A stretch of 64,000 bases of DNA from Fragilariopsis cylindrus CCMP1102 (GCA_900095095.1 FMBT01000300.1:372001-436000), one strand, 5' to 3'. Shown: positions 40,332 through 53,557, counted from the stretch's first letter. The notes: generated from the letters alone by a model not told the origin. Translations and numbers: made by a program.

Positions 40332-41858
40332 GATGCTTTACAATATGATCTTCTTTCTATTTTGATAATTGATTTCGAGTGTAGATTCTTCGTTTTCTTT
40401 TTTGTGTGCAAGAACACATTAGAATGAAAAAAAGCAGTCTCGTCGTAAAGAAAGACAACTTCAATAATTGCACGATCCATCAAAGAAAGCAATGCATTCC
40501 CTTTCGCTTCAACGACTAGCTGAAAGCGAAGGGCATGTCAAAGAAAAGGGCAGGTGAAGAAAATCAGTTGTGGTGAACAAAGATTCTGTCTTTGGATCAC
40601 GAAACAAACGCGTCCATGATTTTTTTGACATCTAATAAGCGAACCCAAAGAACAAGGCCTTCCGTTAGTAAGCCATTGATTCGAACCTAACTGTTCGTAA
40701 AAACAAAAAAAAGAATTTATAACTTTTTGATACTAAATAGATACTTCAAGTAAAAGCAGCATGGGTAGGGTAATAAGGGTAAAGTTATATTATAATATGT
40801 TTATTCTACCAGAAAGAAAGTGTTCCAACACACATCAGACCTTGCCATTGGTCAAAATCCACCACTGCAGTTTTGATTTGATGTTCAGAACAAGTTTGGT
40901 ACTAGTATGTACATACATTTCTTGTTGACTTATCTTAATAATTATACTTCTTGCTTTAATAGTCTCGCTTGATTGATACATGCAACATGACAGTAAACCA
41001 ACCATGAATGGTATAGTTCTGATCATGTGTATTTCTCTGTCATAGTTTGTACGCTTGGTCAAATATTTGATACAATGCTTGATTTTGTTAATTGAAACTG
41101 TTGCACATCATAATGTTGAATGTTGCTCTCTTGAGCAGTTTCTTGAAAGCCGATACCTTCCAAACATGGATATACAATATACATTTCACTTCTGCCCAAA
41201 TTAAGGAGATAGCTTGGTTAGAGTTGTTGCATATATCTCATCCTTCATTCAGGCACTTGATGAATTTGATAGGGTACTTGTACTTCTTGGTCGTGGTTCA
41301 TGGGTGGTACTCAGTTTTGTACTCTATCTTGCAGATGATCAGTGGATTGACATTCTCAGAGTCTATATTACATGATGACTTTTGCAAAAACAAATCTATT
41401 CTTTCATAAATCTGAAATCAACATATGGTAGTCTGTATAATAGTTAGTATCAGAGGATAACATGATATTTATCAATAGTAGTATCATTTGTTGTAGGAAA
41501 ATCTAATTATATCTAGTAGAAGATCCAATCCATAGGAACATTTTTACGAACAATTTTGTTCCTTGCTAGCATAACATAGTCTACATATAAATATATAGAT
41601 GAGGTTTTTCTTTCTTAATTTATTTGAAGTATTATATGATTAAAAAAATCTAATCATGTCAAAGAAGTACACAGTAACACCTGATAAAGGAACCTATTTG
41701 TTGTTTCTTTGTTGCTACTTTCGTGTAAGCTGCTTTATCATATCAATTGCGTTTCTCGTTCGTTTACCGCCATTAGTATATATATATATATTTTGTTTTT
41801 TAATTAATGGTACAGGGAATAAAAATGAACAGTATATCGGAACATATTTAGATTTCGA
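40332..41858. other. Gene-poor 1.5 kb
   Basis: Only short unconvincing frames occur here (for example 41092-41409 and 41656-41913 on the + strand). No repeat, RNA or homologous protein was recognised. The DNA near 41100-41400 has a slightly coding-like look but no intact frame. Confidence 0.4.
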
Positions 41859-42493
41859 CTACGACCAGATTGTCATCATTAGACTTCCTGCTAGTATAGT
41901 GAATGCTGTATAAGATGTATGTATCATGATTGAAGTTCCGGCACTACCATTGTCATTGCAAACTTTAACATCTCCACAGTTACATCTGCTACTCCCACTG
42001 TAGCCCTCATACTCGTATGCTTTTGGATCGATCGTTTTACACCAGTTTTGACAGGTCGATAAACTTGTTATGTTGAAATTATCAAAGCATGTCATTAACG
42101 GTGTATTCTTATCCCATACTTCTGCCTTCGTCGTACACTCAAACGTCTTTCTGGTTGGTGCGGACTGAGATTCTCCCGATTCGAAACATCGGCATATTGT
42201 ATTACGTATAACGTAATTTGGATCTTCATCCAAAGCTGAATAATCAAAAGTTTCGGTTGTGTTGGGATAACAATATTCGATACAGTCTGTATCGAGCGTT
42301 TCTCCCCCATTATACCATGATCTTTACATGAAGGGATTACGACCAGTTGTTTGAAATCAAAATAAGCAGCCATGGTTACTATCGCGGTGTTGGTATTGTG
42401 AAAGAATGATTGCTGTGAGAGGAAAAACAAGAGGACGATTCTTGTCAGCCTCATTATAGTCGAACGCGACGAAAGCTGGTTGAGATTGCTCAT
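41859..42493 (-). CDS. Secreted Cys-rich protein with hydrophobic C-terminus, one frameshift
   Basis: The N-terminal frame starts at ATG 42493 or 42454 (MRLTRIVLLFFLSQQSFF, a signal peptide) and runs to CKDHGIMGE. The downstream frame supplies TDCIEYCYPNTTETFDYSAL, then CRCFES, FECTTKAEVWD, CQNWCKTIDPKAYEYEGYSG and CNCGDVKVC. The two are separated by one missing base in a G5 run near 42306, so the sequence as given does not encode one protein. The C-terminus is hydrophobic (YTAFTILAGSLMMTIW), compatible with a GPI-anchor signal. About ten cysteines suggest a disulfide-stabilised surface protein. I have seen similar diatom hypothetical proteins but know no function. Confidence 0.5.
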
Positions 42494-42856
42494 GGTTTTG
42501 TATGTATGTATGTATATATGTTGAGATAAGAACAATCTTGGTTCTTTTCGATGATAAAATAGTGATAAGATAGTGTGCTTGAAATAAGAATGACAATCAA
42601 TACAACAAAATGAAAACGACATAAAACTTGTGACTAATAACAAAGGGCGTATGCTGTGATGGTCATATTTAAATATCGTGAAAAATTGAGCGAAACAATC
42701 ATATTTTCTCTGACACCCCCACTCGAAAACCTGCCCTCGATTCGACCAACCATACTTCTTACCATTACCACAGCAGACAGCAGCCATAAAAACGCACATC
42801 TCACCTGCATCTCATTCTCTTCTCGATAACGGAAAGAGGAGAAAAAGTTGCTAACG
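42494..42856. promoter_or_regulatory. Divergent intergenic region
   Basis: This lies between the secreted Cys-rich gene and the E2 gene. It contains a (TATG)n run near 42502-42518. No defined element was recognised. Confidence 0.3.
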
Positions 42857-43681
42857 ATGGCTCCTGCAATGGCTACAAAACGTTTGAGACGAGAACTCAT
42901 AAAGTTGCAGACTGAACCTCCACCTGGAGTAATTGCTGAACCTGACGAAGCAAATATTCTAAAATGGTATTATGCTATTCGAGGGCCAGAAGAAACACCA
43001 TACGAGAATGGTATTTATGTTGGAAAACTTATATTCCCAAGTGAATATCCCATGAAGGCGCCGTCTATTTATATGTTAACACCGAGTGGGCGGTTCCAAA
43101 TCAGTACCAAGATTTGTATGTCGATGTCTGATTTTCATCCGGAATCTTGGAATCCACTGTGGAGTGTTGCAACGATCATACAGGGTGTTCAATCCTTTAT
43201 GGACAGTGATGAATTGACGACGGGTGGCCTGAAAGCGTCGGAGTCAGATCGTAAAAAATATGCTGATCTATCCATAGCCTATAACCAAAAGACATACCCC
43301 AAACAATTTCAAGGTGATATCGAGGCTGCAATGGAAGAAGCTGATCAAGCCCGTCAAAAAGCCGAAGAAGATAATACAAAAACAGTCAATAGTAGTGGTG
43401 ATGATGGAAACGATAATAAAAAACTTTCAAGACGAGAACGTCGATTGGCCAAAAACAAAAACAACAATAAGTCCGTTCTTGAAAACAAAGAAAAATTGAA
43501 TGAACATAATCAAGATGCTGACAATTACGACGATGATAACAAAAACGAAAAAGATGCACCAAAAGAACTTTCTCCGGAAGAAATCGAAAAGAGAAGGAAA
43601 CGTAATGCTAAAAAACGAGCTAAGCAAAAAGCAAAAAAGGCGGTAGAGGTGTCTCAAGAGGAGGAAGGATGTGAGGATTAA
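42857..43681 (+). CDS. UBE2J2: Ubiquitin-conjugating enzyme E2, UBE2J2/Ubc6-like
   Basis: It has the E2 fold typical of ER-associated degradation E2s. The protein is 274 aa from ATG 42857. The UBC core is residues ~5-150: TKRLRRELIKLQTEPPPGVIAEP, GPEETPYENGIYVGKL and the catalytic Cys87 in ISTKICMSMSDFHPESWNP. The CMSMSDFHPE/WNP arrangement is diagnostic of the J family. The tail is a charged coiled coil with Lys-rich runs (EKRRKRNAKKRAKQKAKK). The C-terminal transmembrane anchor usual in Ubc6/UBE2J proteins is not present before the stop. An alternative splice or an ER-recruitment partner could compensate. A good donor (ATG|TAAGT-like) lies just after the stop. Confidence 0.85.
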   Translation: MAPAMATKRLRRELIKLQTEPPPGVIAEPDEANILKWYYAIRGPEETPYENGIYVGKLIFPSEYPMKAPSIYMLTPSGRFQISTKICMSMSDFHPESWNPLWSVATIIQGVQSFMDSDELTTGGLKASESDRKKYADLSIAYNQKTYPKQFQGDIEAAMEEADQARQKAEEDNTKTVNSSGDDGNDNKKLSRRERRLAKNKNNNKSVLENKEKLNEHNQDADNYDDDNKNEKDAPKELSPEEIEKRRKRNAKKRAKQKAKKAVEVSQEEEGCED

Positions 43682-44335
43682 TGAGAATGGAGATGTAAGT
43701 ACGGGTAGAATAGTAATAAAGAATCGATGCTCTCTCTTTCTCTACAAGTGTGTTAGAGCATATTTATGTATGCATGTATATATGTTTGTATATAATATAT
43801 AAATTAATATATATAAGTTCAGATACGACACAGAAGGGAAGATATCAATACAAACGGTAACTATACAACTCTGATATATTTTCTCACTATATATTAATAT
43901 AGAATTACTAGTCAGCACAGAAGCGAGAGAAACCCATTTAGTTTTTTGTACTATTATTGATTGAAATTGCAGTACTGTCGTAGTCGCTTAAGTTTTGAAA
44001 AGAGGCTTGTTAAACTAATAACACCAAAAAGAAAATATTATATTCAGTATTCACGGTAGTTATCCAAACTCGAACACAAAAAGTTCATAACTAATGGCAT
44101 CGTCTCACTAACATCCTTAGTGAAGTCGTAGAATAATTATTATCCAGTATATTAGCTGAAGATTAAAAGGTTTTAAAAATGGAAGCTACACAATGTTGTC
44201 TAATTAAGTTAATATTAGTAAATAAAAGAGAAAAATAGATTTATTATAATGAAATAATTACTAACTTAGTATGTACAGTATGTGTGAGTAGAATAATAAT
44301 AGTACGAAAACTATGGAAAGGTACTTATGATGGTT
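43682..44335. other. Intergenic, AT-rich
   Basis: This is the 3' region between the E2 and histone H4 genes, with (ATAT)n stretches near 43790-43815. No gene was recognised. Confidence 0.4.
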
Positions 44336-44382
44336 TGAATTTCTGTTTCAAAATGTGGAGATTAAAATCTCCGGTTTGTTTT
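44336..44382 (-). terminator. Histone H4 3' element with stem-loop
   Basis: These 47 bp are identical to the element after H3. On the H4 strand the core is GGAGAT-TTTA-ATCTCC (44372-44357), a 6-bp stem with a 4-nt loop, 78 nt beyond the stop codon. It is followed by purine-rich GAAACAGAAA. This resembles the metazoan histone stem-loop plus downstream element. Confidence 0.65.
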
Positions 44383-44449
44383 TTTGTTTGTGTTATTGAC
44401 GATCTTCCTACAGAAAATGCAATGGCCAAACAACGTTTTAAGACGCTGT

Positions 44450-45870
<1,421 letters not shown>

Positions 45871-45941
45871 ACAACTCTCTCCTTCTGAGTAAGTGAGTGA
45901 TGTTTAGGACGTTGTATCATTTCATAACGATCGATATCAAT

Positions 45942-45988
45942 AAAACAAACCGGAGATTTTAATCTCCACATTTTGAAACAGAAATTCA
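45942..45988 (+). terminator. Histone H3 3' element with stem-loop
   Basis: The core GGAGAT-TTTA-ATCTCC is at 45952-45967, 82 nt beyond the stop. It is preceded by AAAACAAACC and followed by ACATTTTGAAACAGAAATTC. It is identical over 47 bp to the element after H4. Confidence 0.65.
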
Positions 45989-46103
45989 TCATATCAAACA
46001 AATCATCATTCCGGCGTTGACTCTTTCATACAATAATAGTACAATAGTAACGAAACTTAGTGTAGCTAATATTTTTTCAATAACTTACGTTTCATTCCAC
46101 GAT

Positions 46104-46250
46104 ATTGTTGCGTTCCGGATTTAATTGTCGTTTTGTTTCCATATACTGTTCATTATAATCAATAATTAATATATTCAATAACATACTTGTTGCCTTCCGG
46201 ATTTAATTGTCGTTCTGTTTCCGTACACTGTTCATTATAATCAATTAATT
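46104..46250. repeat. Tandem ~83-bp duplication
   Basis: Two units each contain TTCCGGATTTAATTGTCGTT and CTGTTCATTATAATCAAT, with a few substitutions. There is no coding content. Confidence 0.7.
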
Positions 46251-46779
46251 CATCTCACCTACTATATTCCCTCGTCTTCCAGTCTGATAATCATGCAATG
46301 CACTTTTAAACGACTTGTTTGTGATGTTATTGTAACGGAATATGATATATGATATGCAACCATGTAATATCATGTCGACGTTCGAGCAAGAAACGGTAAC
46401 TTGACTGTACATATTGCCGTCGAACGCATTTTCTAAACTATTTTTTCACGTTAATCGTGTTTACGCCTCCTCCGTCAGTTTCCCTTCTTTCAACGATTTT
46501 TGTGTTAATAATAATGCTTTATACGCGTGAATCAAGGATCCAAATTTTCAAACAAAAACAAAATAAGTCGTCATTAATAATAACCAATCAAATAGTGATA
46601 TATTTATGGATTGAACTAGATCCCATCAGTGTGTAGCTTACTAGTATTACTACTACATCAGTACTTAGATAGAATATAGTATAGAAACTGAATCTTATCA
46701 ATTAATCACAAAGTACTAAATGAACACTAAAGGACTGATACAGTAGTAGGACCTAATAATGATATTTTATGCACCACAC

Positions 46780-47540
46780 GATATTGAACTCCAAACCAGG
46801 GCGGGGGACCCTTACCAGGAGAAAATCAAAAAGTGTGGTCTAAAAATAACGGAACGGTTACATTCGTAAGAGGAAGGGAGGAAGGCTCATCTTAGCTACC
46901 AGATTCGAGTCGTGTGGGGCCGATTGAATGGTTGAGACCTTATACGGATGATGTTTTGCCTAAACTTGGGGAAAATGAGCTCCTTCCTAAACGTAGGAAG
47001 TGATAGTGGCCATATTATCTTCCTCTTCTTTAGGCACCAATGAGACGTGAATAGTATGGTACATGGAGGAATAGCCCAAGATCCAAAAAGAGAAAGGCAA
47101 TAAGATGATCCCGCTGGTTGAAGGTGGTTTCTACACGTATGCCCTCAAAAATGCCCCCAAAGGCAATTAGAAGGAAGGGGATGACGGACGTCACCGCCGC
47201 AGGCAAGCTCTCCATGATTGGAACACCTGCCCAACTAATAGATTCAAACAGTTTGACATCGGCGAAAATTACAGGAATAGAATTGGCTCCAGAAAGGCCA
47301 AGAAAAGATGAATGGAAAGGGGAAAGGCAGTGCGATTTCCATTTTTAAGCCCACTCCAGAATTATTTGCGACCAATCTTCTTCTTTGAGTGGGCCGACGG
47401 TGGTCGAGGAGATACGAGCGATCTGTGACTTCGGGAACACGTAGACACGACCATTTAGACATCAAGATATGAAGAACAGTAGAGAACAGGTGAAGAAGTG
47501 CTGGGAAGAAAGTTTCATTGTTGCTGCTGTCGACAAGAAG
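46780..47540 (-). pseudogene. GC-richer block with an 87-codon membrane-protein-like frame
   Basis: The minus strand is open from ~47290 to 47030. It reads like a hydrophobic protein segment (ANSIPVIFADVKLFESISWA, ESLPAAVTSVIPFLLIAFGG, IFEGIRVETTFNQRDHLIAF, LFLDLGLFLHVPYYSRLIG). There are no clear start or splice sites, and nothing similar flanks it. The surrounding ~750 bp is visibly less AT-rich than neighbouring DNA. It may be a fragment of a transferred or decayed membrane-protein gene. The opposite-strand frame 47118-47348 is a less convincing alternative. Confidence 0.3.
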
Positions 47541-48483
47541 AGTTTCTTAGAAAAAGCAGAAGTGATCAAGTGACGATGCTCTAAATACCACTATGTACTA
47601 TTATTAATGGAGCAGCTCTTCAACTGATATTATGCGTGGAAGAATCGAAACGAACAGTGGGGCTATTGAAGCTGATTTATCTGTATGGCAATTGATTCGA
47701 GAAGATTGCGATTTCAAGAAGTAGAAGGTACAGTAGTCGTACCTGGTTTCCACCTGGCATGGAATCCGAACCCGAATGTACCTAGAGAACACTTCCCTGA
47801 CAACCTAGCTAGAAGATCAAACACATAATACTAGTAGTCGTAGTTAAATTATGAAAAGAAATTTATTGTGATCATTATTCCAGCTTCGTCAAGCTTCTCA
47901 TATTGTGAATGAAGAAAATTATTTGCGTTTTGTGTCTCATTATTTACCAAGACTTCAAAATCAAATTAGGGGCGGGGGGAATTTTAATTTTTGTATTTCA
48001 AAAAAATAATCTGATTACGTGGATAAACAACAGCTTTTGATTGGTCAATCTTGAAGCAAAAAGAAGAATTTGGAGTGCGTCACCCGAAAATTGAATCACG
48101 TTTTTTCTTCGTTTTACACGTGCTATGATGTCGTACATGATCGCGTTTATAGTATTACTTATTAAATTATGATATTCTTCAGACATAATCTACTTGTTGA
48201 CAACTTCAACTGAGGTGGCGAAATGTAACACCTCAGTTCAAAATCATGAATCGTGGTCGAAGTATTCAATTGGGTTAGAATAAAATGACGTGTACTTCTA
48301 GCTACAGTAGAAGCAAACACACGAGCAACAACAAACAAGAATGAACGATCAATTGCAGCCAACAACAACAGCAACACAACAAAAACATAAATACCATACG
48401 TAGACACAAAACAATCGATAGCAATAGCAGTAGCAATAACACTAGCAATAACACTAGCAATAACAATAACAATAACAGTCAAG
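47541..48483. other. Intergenic
   Basis: This is AT-rich, with an (AAT/AGC)n-type tract just before the ankyrin gene (about 48420-48475). No gene was recognised. Confidence 0.4.
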
Positions 48484-49332
48484 ATGACGAAGGCACCAAC
48501 ACTGATACCGTATACATGTAATAATCTCATCCCTCTAATGGCTGGTGGGAAGACAGCATTACAAATACCGATACAACCTATTCATACACATACGAAAGCT
48601 AAAAAGACAACATCAAAATTGATATCGATCAAGAAGAAGACAACTCAACAGCAGAAGAAACCAGTTGATTTGTTACGATCAATAATACATTCTTCATTGC
48701 CATTACTGTCATCATCAAAGACGATATCAGTGAAGAAGGAGAAGAAGAAGAAGATATTATCATTTGAAAAACCATCAGAAGAAGATATTATAGCATATGA
48801 TTTAGAAACAGTAAAAGCTGTACGAACAAATAATGTTGAACTATTACGAAAATTGTGGTCAAATGGGGAAGGAAAAAGTATGAATGCATGTAATCAATTT
48901 GGTGAAAGTGTATTACATATGGCATGCAGGAGAGGTTATACAAAAATTGTTGATTTTCTTTTAACGGAAGTTAAAGTTCGAACTGATCGATGTGATGATT
49001 TTGGTCGTAATCCTTTCCATGATGCGCTATGGACACCGATACCAAATTTTGATGTTATTAGTTTATTAATAGAATATGCTGATCCATTATTAATGTTATC
49101 TGAAGATGTTAGAGGGAATACACCATTTGCATATGCCCGTCAAGATCATAATGAACAATGGATTATATTCCTTGAAAAATCAAAAGTTATTATATTAAAT
49201 CGTATTAATGATACTAAAGATAACAGTTGTACAAACGACACAATTACAAGCGGAGATGGTGGTAATGATGCTAATACTGAGGTGGAGAAACAAAGACAAC
49301 CTCAGGTTAGTGGACTTCAGGTTGTTGGCTAA
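48484..49332 (+). CDS. Ankyrin-repeat protein
   Basis: The protein is 282 aa in a single exon. The first ~95 residues are basic with Lys/Gln/Ser runs (KKEKKKKILSFEKPSEEDI). Three ankyrin-like repeats occupy residues ~105-240: NNVELLRKLWSNGEGKSMNA, QFGESVLHMACRRGYTKIVD and DFGRNPFHDALWTPIPNFDV. The pattern HMACRRGY, FGR-PFHDA and EDVRGNTPFAYARQDH matches a widespread diatom family of unknown function. Ankyrin repeats mediate protein-protein contacts. The tail is Asn/Asp/Thr-rich. Confidence 0.75.
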   Translation: MTKAPTLIPYTCNNLIPLMAGGKTALQIPIQPIHTHTKAKKTTSKLISIKKKTTQQQKKPVDLLRSIIHSSLPLLSSSKTISVKKEKKKKILSFEKPSEEDIIAYDLETVKAVRTNNVELLRKLWSNGEGKSMNACNQFGESVLHMACRRGYTKIVDFLLTEVKVRTDRCDDFGRNPFHDALWTPIPNFDVISLLIEYADPLLMLSEDVRGNTPFAYARQDHNEQWIIFLEKSKVIILNRINDTKDNSCTNDTITSGDGGNDANTEVEKQRQPQVSGLQVVG

Positions 49333-49638
49333 GCTCTATACAGTAGAATGTTGGATCAATCTATCACCTGAAGATTCTGATTTGAATTACTCCTACTCTG
49401 TACAAATATAACAATATAAAAAGTAATAAATACTGTAAATAAACTCATTAATCAAAATATGCCTAATAAATAAAAAAGAATACAATGATTACTTCCTTCC
49501 CTGTGACCTACATTGTACAGTAGATATTTTTTTATTACAGCATGATTGTACAGTGCCAAAACGATACTGCAGTGATAACATTCCTCTAATAAATAATCAT
49601 TACCCTATTGTACTCCCCGGCTGCCCCCATCATCATTA

Positions 49639-50962
49639 TCATATACGTGTACTTGTACTACTACGTAAGATTCTTTCGTATTGTTTTAACTCTTCATCAA
49701 AAAGTTTTCCCAGCATTAATTTCTGATCCTCCTTAGTTGGTAATCCAGTAAGTTCATTACAATATTCCCTGTTCAATCGTCTTTTAATCATCAACCGAAA
49801 ACATCGTTCAGCTTTGTCGTTGTTGTCACAGAAGCTACGAAGTGCTTGTAATTTTAGTAAATCGTTCATAATATGTATCTGCTTAGGAGTAATCTTAGCC
49901 TTTGTGCTCATTTTAGATGCTTCCCGTTCAGTTAAGGCAGTGAAGAATAGTGATAGCTCAGCATCATTACTACTGCTACTTATCGTTCCTTTACTTGGCC
50001 AGTTCCACTTCTCGTAGTGCTCAAAGATGAGTTTCCAATCTACCTTATTCCTCAATGCTACAAAAGCTGGTGCTGGATCTTCTACATTGATTTGAACAAT
50101 CTTGTGATGAATCGCGTTGTCATCATCCTTCTCTTCTTGATGCTGATGAGCAAGATTGTTCACAGCCTCTAAGAGTCGCTTGCCATGACCTTGACCTTGA
50201 AATGGTGGTAATACCAACGCTTGACAAATTCGAATGATCAATCCCGGTTCTGGTTTATGAAATAGCGCAATAAAATGAAATAGGGTAAAGTAGCCCACTA
50301 AGGAGTATTTGTTCTTCTTGTTCTTGTTCTTGTCATCGTCATTCATGATGTTGTTGTTATTACTATCCTTATCGTTGCCATCATTGTCGTCATTATCGTC
50401 CTTCTTCCAAATGTAAAGTATTTTCCAATACCCTCCGTTAGTGTTCGCAACATTTACTGTGTCAGCGTTTTCAATATAAAACAGTGCAAGTCTTTCAATA
50501 GATGAATGATATTCGGAAACTCGCTGCGATCTACCATCAGCAATTGTAAGGACAAAATTATGAGCACTATTTGGAATAGTGGGAGGGTTGTCGATTGTTG
50601 TTGTTGTTGTTGTTGTGAGGAAAGAATATTCATCTAAAATTTCTCCAATTGGTTCGGACAGAAAATCTTCTTCACTTATTTCGCCATTTCTAGTAGTGAG
50701 AAGACCCTCGTTGCTGCTTCCTAGATCGTTGTTACTACTGATGTTTTCGTTGTTGTTGTTGTTGCTGTTGCTATTTTGTGATATAATTAGTGGTAGGGCC
50801 TTGCTCAAAGCCAAGAGTATCTCAGCATCATTGACTATAAGACTAAATGTTGTATTGGGATCAGCAGAAGCCGTTTTATCTGACAACAACGACAAAGATA
50901 GTTGTTGCTGAGATTCGGAATTATTCTTGTCTACCTTCGGTCGCTTAGCGGTACGTTGCCCT

Positions 50963-50998
<36 letters not shown>

Positions 50999-51429
50999 TT
51001 GGTGCTATGATGCCGGATGATATTTACGGAACAATTTTGACACGATGGAGAAAGCGATACCTGAATATCTAATTCACTCGTCGCCAAATCGTGATACTCG
51101 TGTGATTTATGCAGTAAGGATTTCGATAATGAGCTGTTGGTTGTAACCTCACCAAGATTGCCATTGTCTTTGCCGTCACTGCCATTGTCGCTACCTCGAG
51201 AGGCGTCATTATTATTATTATCCTTATCGTCAGATTTTATCGAGTTGAACTTGCTTATCGCCGCTTGAAGAACAGATTCACAAGGGCGATGTCCTCGAAA
51301 GTACTCACCTTCAATCAGTTGATGGGTGTAGTCCGGTCGAAAACTTTGACCCAAGTGATTCAAAGTGATGCACAATGATGCGGAAGACCATTGAGGTTCG
51401 TCCGTTAATACTACGTACGTGTGTGCCAT
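49639..51429 (-). CDS. HAT1: Histone acetyltransferase type B catalytic subunit, HAT1-like
   Basis: HAT1 acetylates newly made histone H4 (K5/K12) before deposition. The protein is 596 aa in a single exon. The N-terminal HAT1 domain (SFRPDYTHQLIEGEYFRGH, LDIQVSLSPSC) is expanded by Asn/Asp-rich inserts, including a poly-Asp run at residues ~145-155 from a (GTC)n repeat. The GNAT core is at residues 375-470: KYSLVGYFTLFHF, then the acetyl-CoA loop LVLPPFQGQGHGKRLLEAVN and INVEDPAPAFVALRNKVDW, all diagnostic of HAT1. Asn-rich insertions make it longer than the ~420 aa of animal HAT1. It is divergent from dihydroorotase with ~390 bp between starts. Confidence 0.9.
50958..50998. repeat. (GTC)n trinucleotide repeat encoding poly-Asp in HAT1
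   Basis: About eleven to thirteen uninterrupted GTC units lie within the coding sequence. Confidence 0.85.
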
Positions 51430-51818
51430 CGCGATTTATCTTGATTTGAAAGAACAAAAACAGGATTTTGATATAACAGCGTGTTGGTGTAGCGTTTTCT
51501 CTCACTATGCTTCTACCTACTGTCCCGGAAAGTAGCTACTAAATATTATGCCAACATCATTACATTAGTGTTTGTTCAATATTGTATCTTTAATTTTTTC
51601 TAAATTTTAGCGGATTTTCCGCGCCAGACGTACGCAGTAAGTACGTGATGGTACCTCTTCAAGCCATCAACCAACATTAGCTCACTTCTTAAACATCATC
51701 ACACATCATCGCTATTAGCATTGATCGTCGAATTGCACTTTTGAATTGCGATCACAAAACTATAAGAATAAGAATAATAATAGTAATAACATAGAGAGAG
51801 AGAGAGAGAGAGAGAGTC
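51430..51818. promoter_or_regulatory. Divergent promoter region, HAT1 / dihydroorotase
   Basis: It contains the GC core TTTTCCGCGCC (51615-51625), close to E2F-type sites, and an (AG)n tract at about 51792-51816 just before the dihydroorotase ATG. Both flanking genes serve S-phase (histone acetylation, pyrimidine supply), so shared cell-cycle control is plausible but inferred. Confidence 0.45.
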
Positions 51819-52525
51819 ATGAGTAACTGTCAATTAGAGAATAACGAGAAAATTACGATTCGTCATCCCGACGATTTTCATGTATGTGTTTATTGCTGCG
51901 TGTGTTCACTTTTCTATTTATTGCTCTCTATTTGTCTGTACGAGTAGTTGTTTCCCTTTCATTGTCGGTGTTCTCATTTCCCCCTGTCTCCTTCTTCGTT
52001 TTTTTTCTTTTGTTTCAGCATCATTGTCGAGATGGTCCTGCTACGGCATCCGTGTTAAAGCATGCATACCCACGATTTCGTCGTTGTCTCATGATGCCAA
52101 ATCTTAATCCACCTGTCACAACTACGAAGCTAGCATTGGAATACAGGGAACGGATTTTATCCGCCATGAAATCAAACGGACAAGATCCTGCTATGTTTCA
52201 ACCGTTAATGACATTGTATCTAACCGATAAAACGACGCCGGAAGAAATTAAGAAAGCCGCTGTTCTAAAGAATTCCGATGGGACATCCACAATAGTATCG
52301 TGTAAGTACTATCCAGCTGGTGCAACAACCAATTCTGATTTTGGAGTAACCGACATTAAGAAATTATATCCGACTTTGGAAGCGATGCAGGAGGTGGGAA
52401 TGATGCTTTGTATTCATTCGGAAGTAACACACGCAGATATTTTTGACCGAGAACCTGTATTCATCGAAGAAATCATGAAACCTCTAGTTGAAGATTTTAA
52501 GACCTTGAAAATTACAATGTAAGCA

Positions 52526-52560
<35 letters not shown>

Positions 52561-53557
52561 TTTGAACGTAGAGGACATTCATTTTTTTCCGTAATATGGT
52601 TTGATTGGAGACCCCACTCACATAAACGATTCACTGCAACATACTACACAGGGAGCATATTAGTACAAAGGAAGCAGTAGATTACGTTCTAAACAAAGCC
52701 CCATCTAATGTTAGGGCGAGTATAACGCCCCAACATTTGATCTACAATCGCAATCGTACGTACTGGTGTCGTTATTTTTATTACTGCTGTTTTTGTTGTG
52801 TCGAAGAACAGATACTATCATAACGTATTGATTATCTTTCTAAATTTCGGAGCAGTATATTCCAACAGTAACTTCTTGCCTACGAGATGAATCCTAATCC
52901 AGATTAATTTTTGCCCATATTCTATTCCCGTGTTATTTTTTGTTCTGTCATCCAATATTGCTCGGAAAATATACCCTTTATTTAAAATTGTGAATTATAT
53001 TTTCTTAGACATGCTCGTGGGAGGCATCCGACCACATTTGTATTGCCTCCCCATTCTCAAGGTAAGACAAATACAGTAAAAACAATGAAAAGGATTACAG
53101 GAGAGATTGACATGACATACACTAACTAGCTAAGACTTGTTCCAATAACCGCGATCACTTTTATGTCTCCTATCATACAAACCTATTGATTTAGGCCGAG
53201 CCACATCGAGTAGCGCTCGTTGGAGCTGCCACAAGTGGATCACCCAAGTTCTTCTTGGGTACAGACAGCGCTCCCCATCCGACGTATGCAAAACAATCAG
53301 GATGCGGCTGTGCCGGGATTTTCTCTGCTCATTGTGCAGTTGAAATTTACGCAGAAGTCTTCGATGAGGCTGGTCACTTGGATCGTCTCGAAGATTTTTG
53401 TAGTTCGTTCGGAGCGGATCACTACGGGATCCCTCGCAACACTGACACGATGACATTAGAAAAGAAATCTTGGACTGTACCCAAAACATACGAATTCGGT
53501 GACGACACGGTCACGCCTCTAAAAGCGGGAGAAGAGGTGAAGTGGACCATATTGTAG
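51819..53557 (+). CDS. pyrC: Dihydroorotase (PyrC type)
   Basis: It catalyses the third step of pyrimidine synthesis, carbamoyl-aspartate to dihydroorotate. The five exons are 51819-51881, 52019-52518, 52652-52755, 53009-53061 and 53195-53557. They join in phase to exactly 361 codons (360 aa). Zinc ligands and catalytic residues are HHHCRDG (HxH split by intron 1), the carbamylated Lys in SCKYYPAGATTNSDFGV, His in CIHSEVT, His in MEHIS, and Asp in GTDSAPHPTYAK. LVGGIRPHLYCLPILK supports the PyrC class-II form (E. coli type), not the CAD-type domain. All five introns-flanking junctions use GT-AG. A (TG)n microsatellite lies in intron 2. Confidence 0.9.

Noticed and set aside
41092-41409. 105-codon plus-strand frame
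   Set aside because: No recognisable domain, no clear start context and stops in neighbouring frames; left as gene-poor DNA.
47118-47348. 76-codon plus-strand frame
   Set aside because: Overlaps the more protein-like minus-strand frame; kept only as an alternative.
52529-52557. (TG)n tract as a functional element
   Set aside because: Simple microsatellite within a dihydroorotase intron; nothing suggests a specific role.
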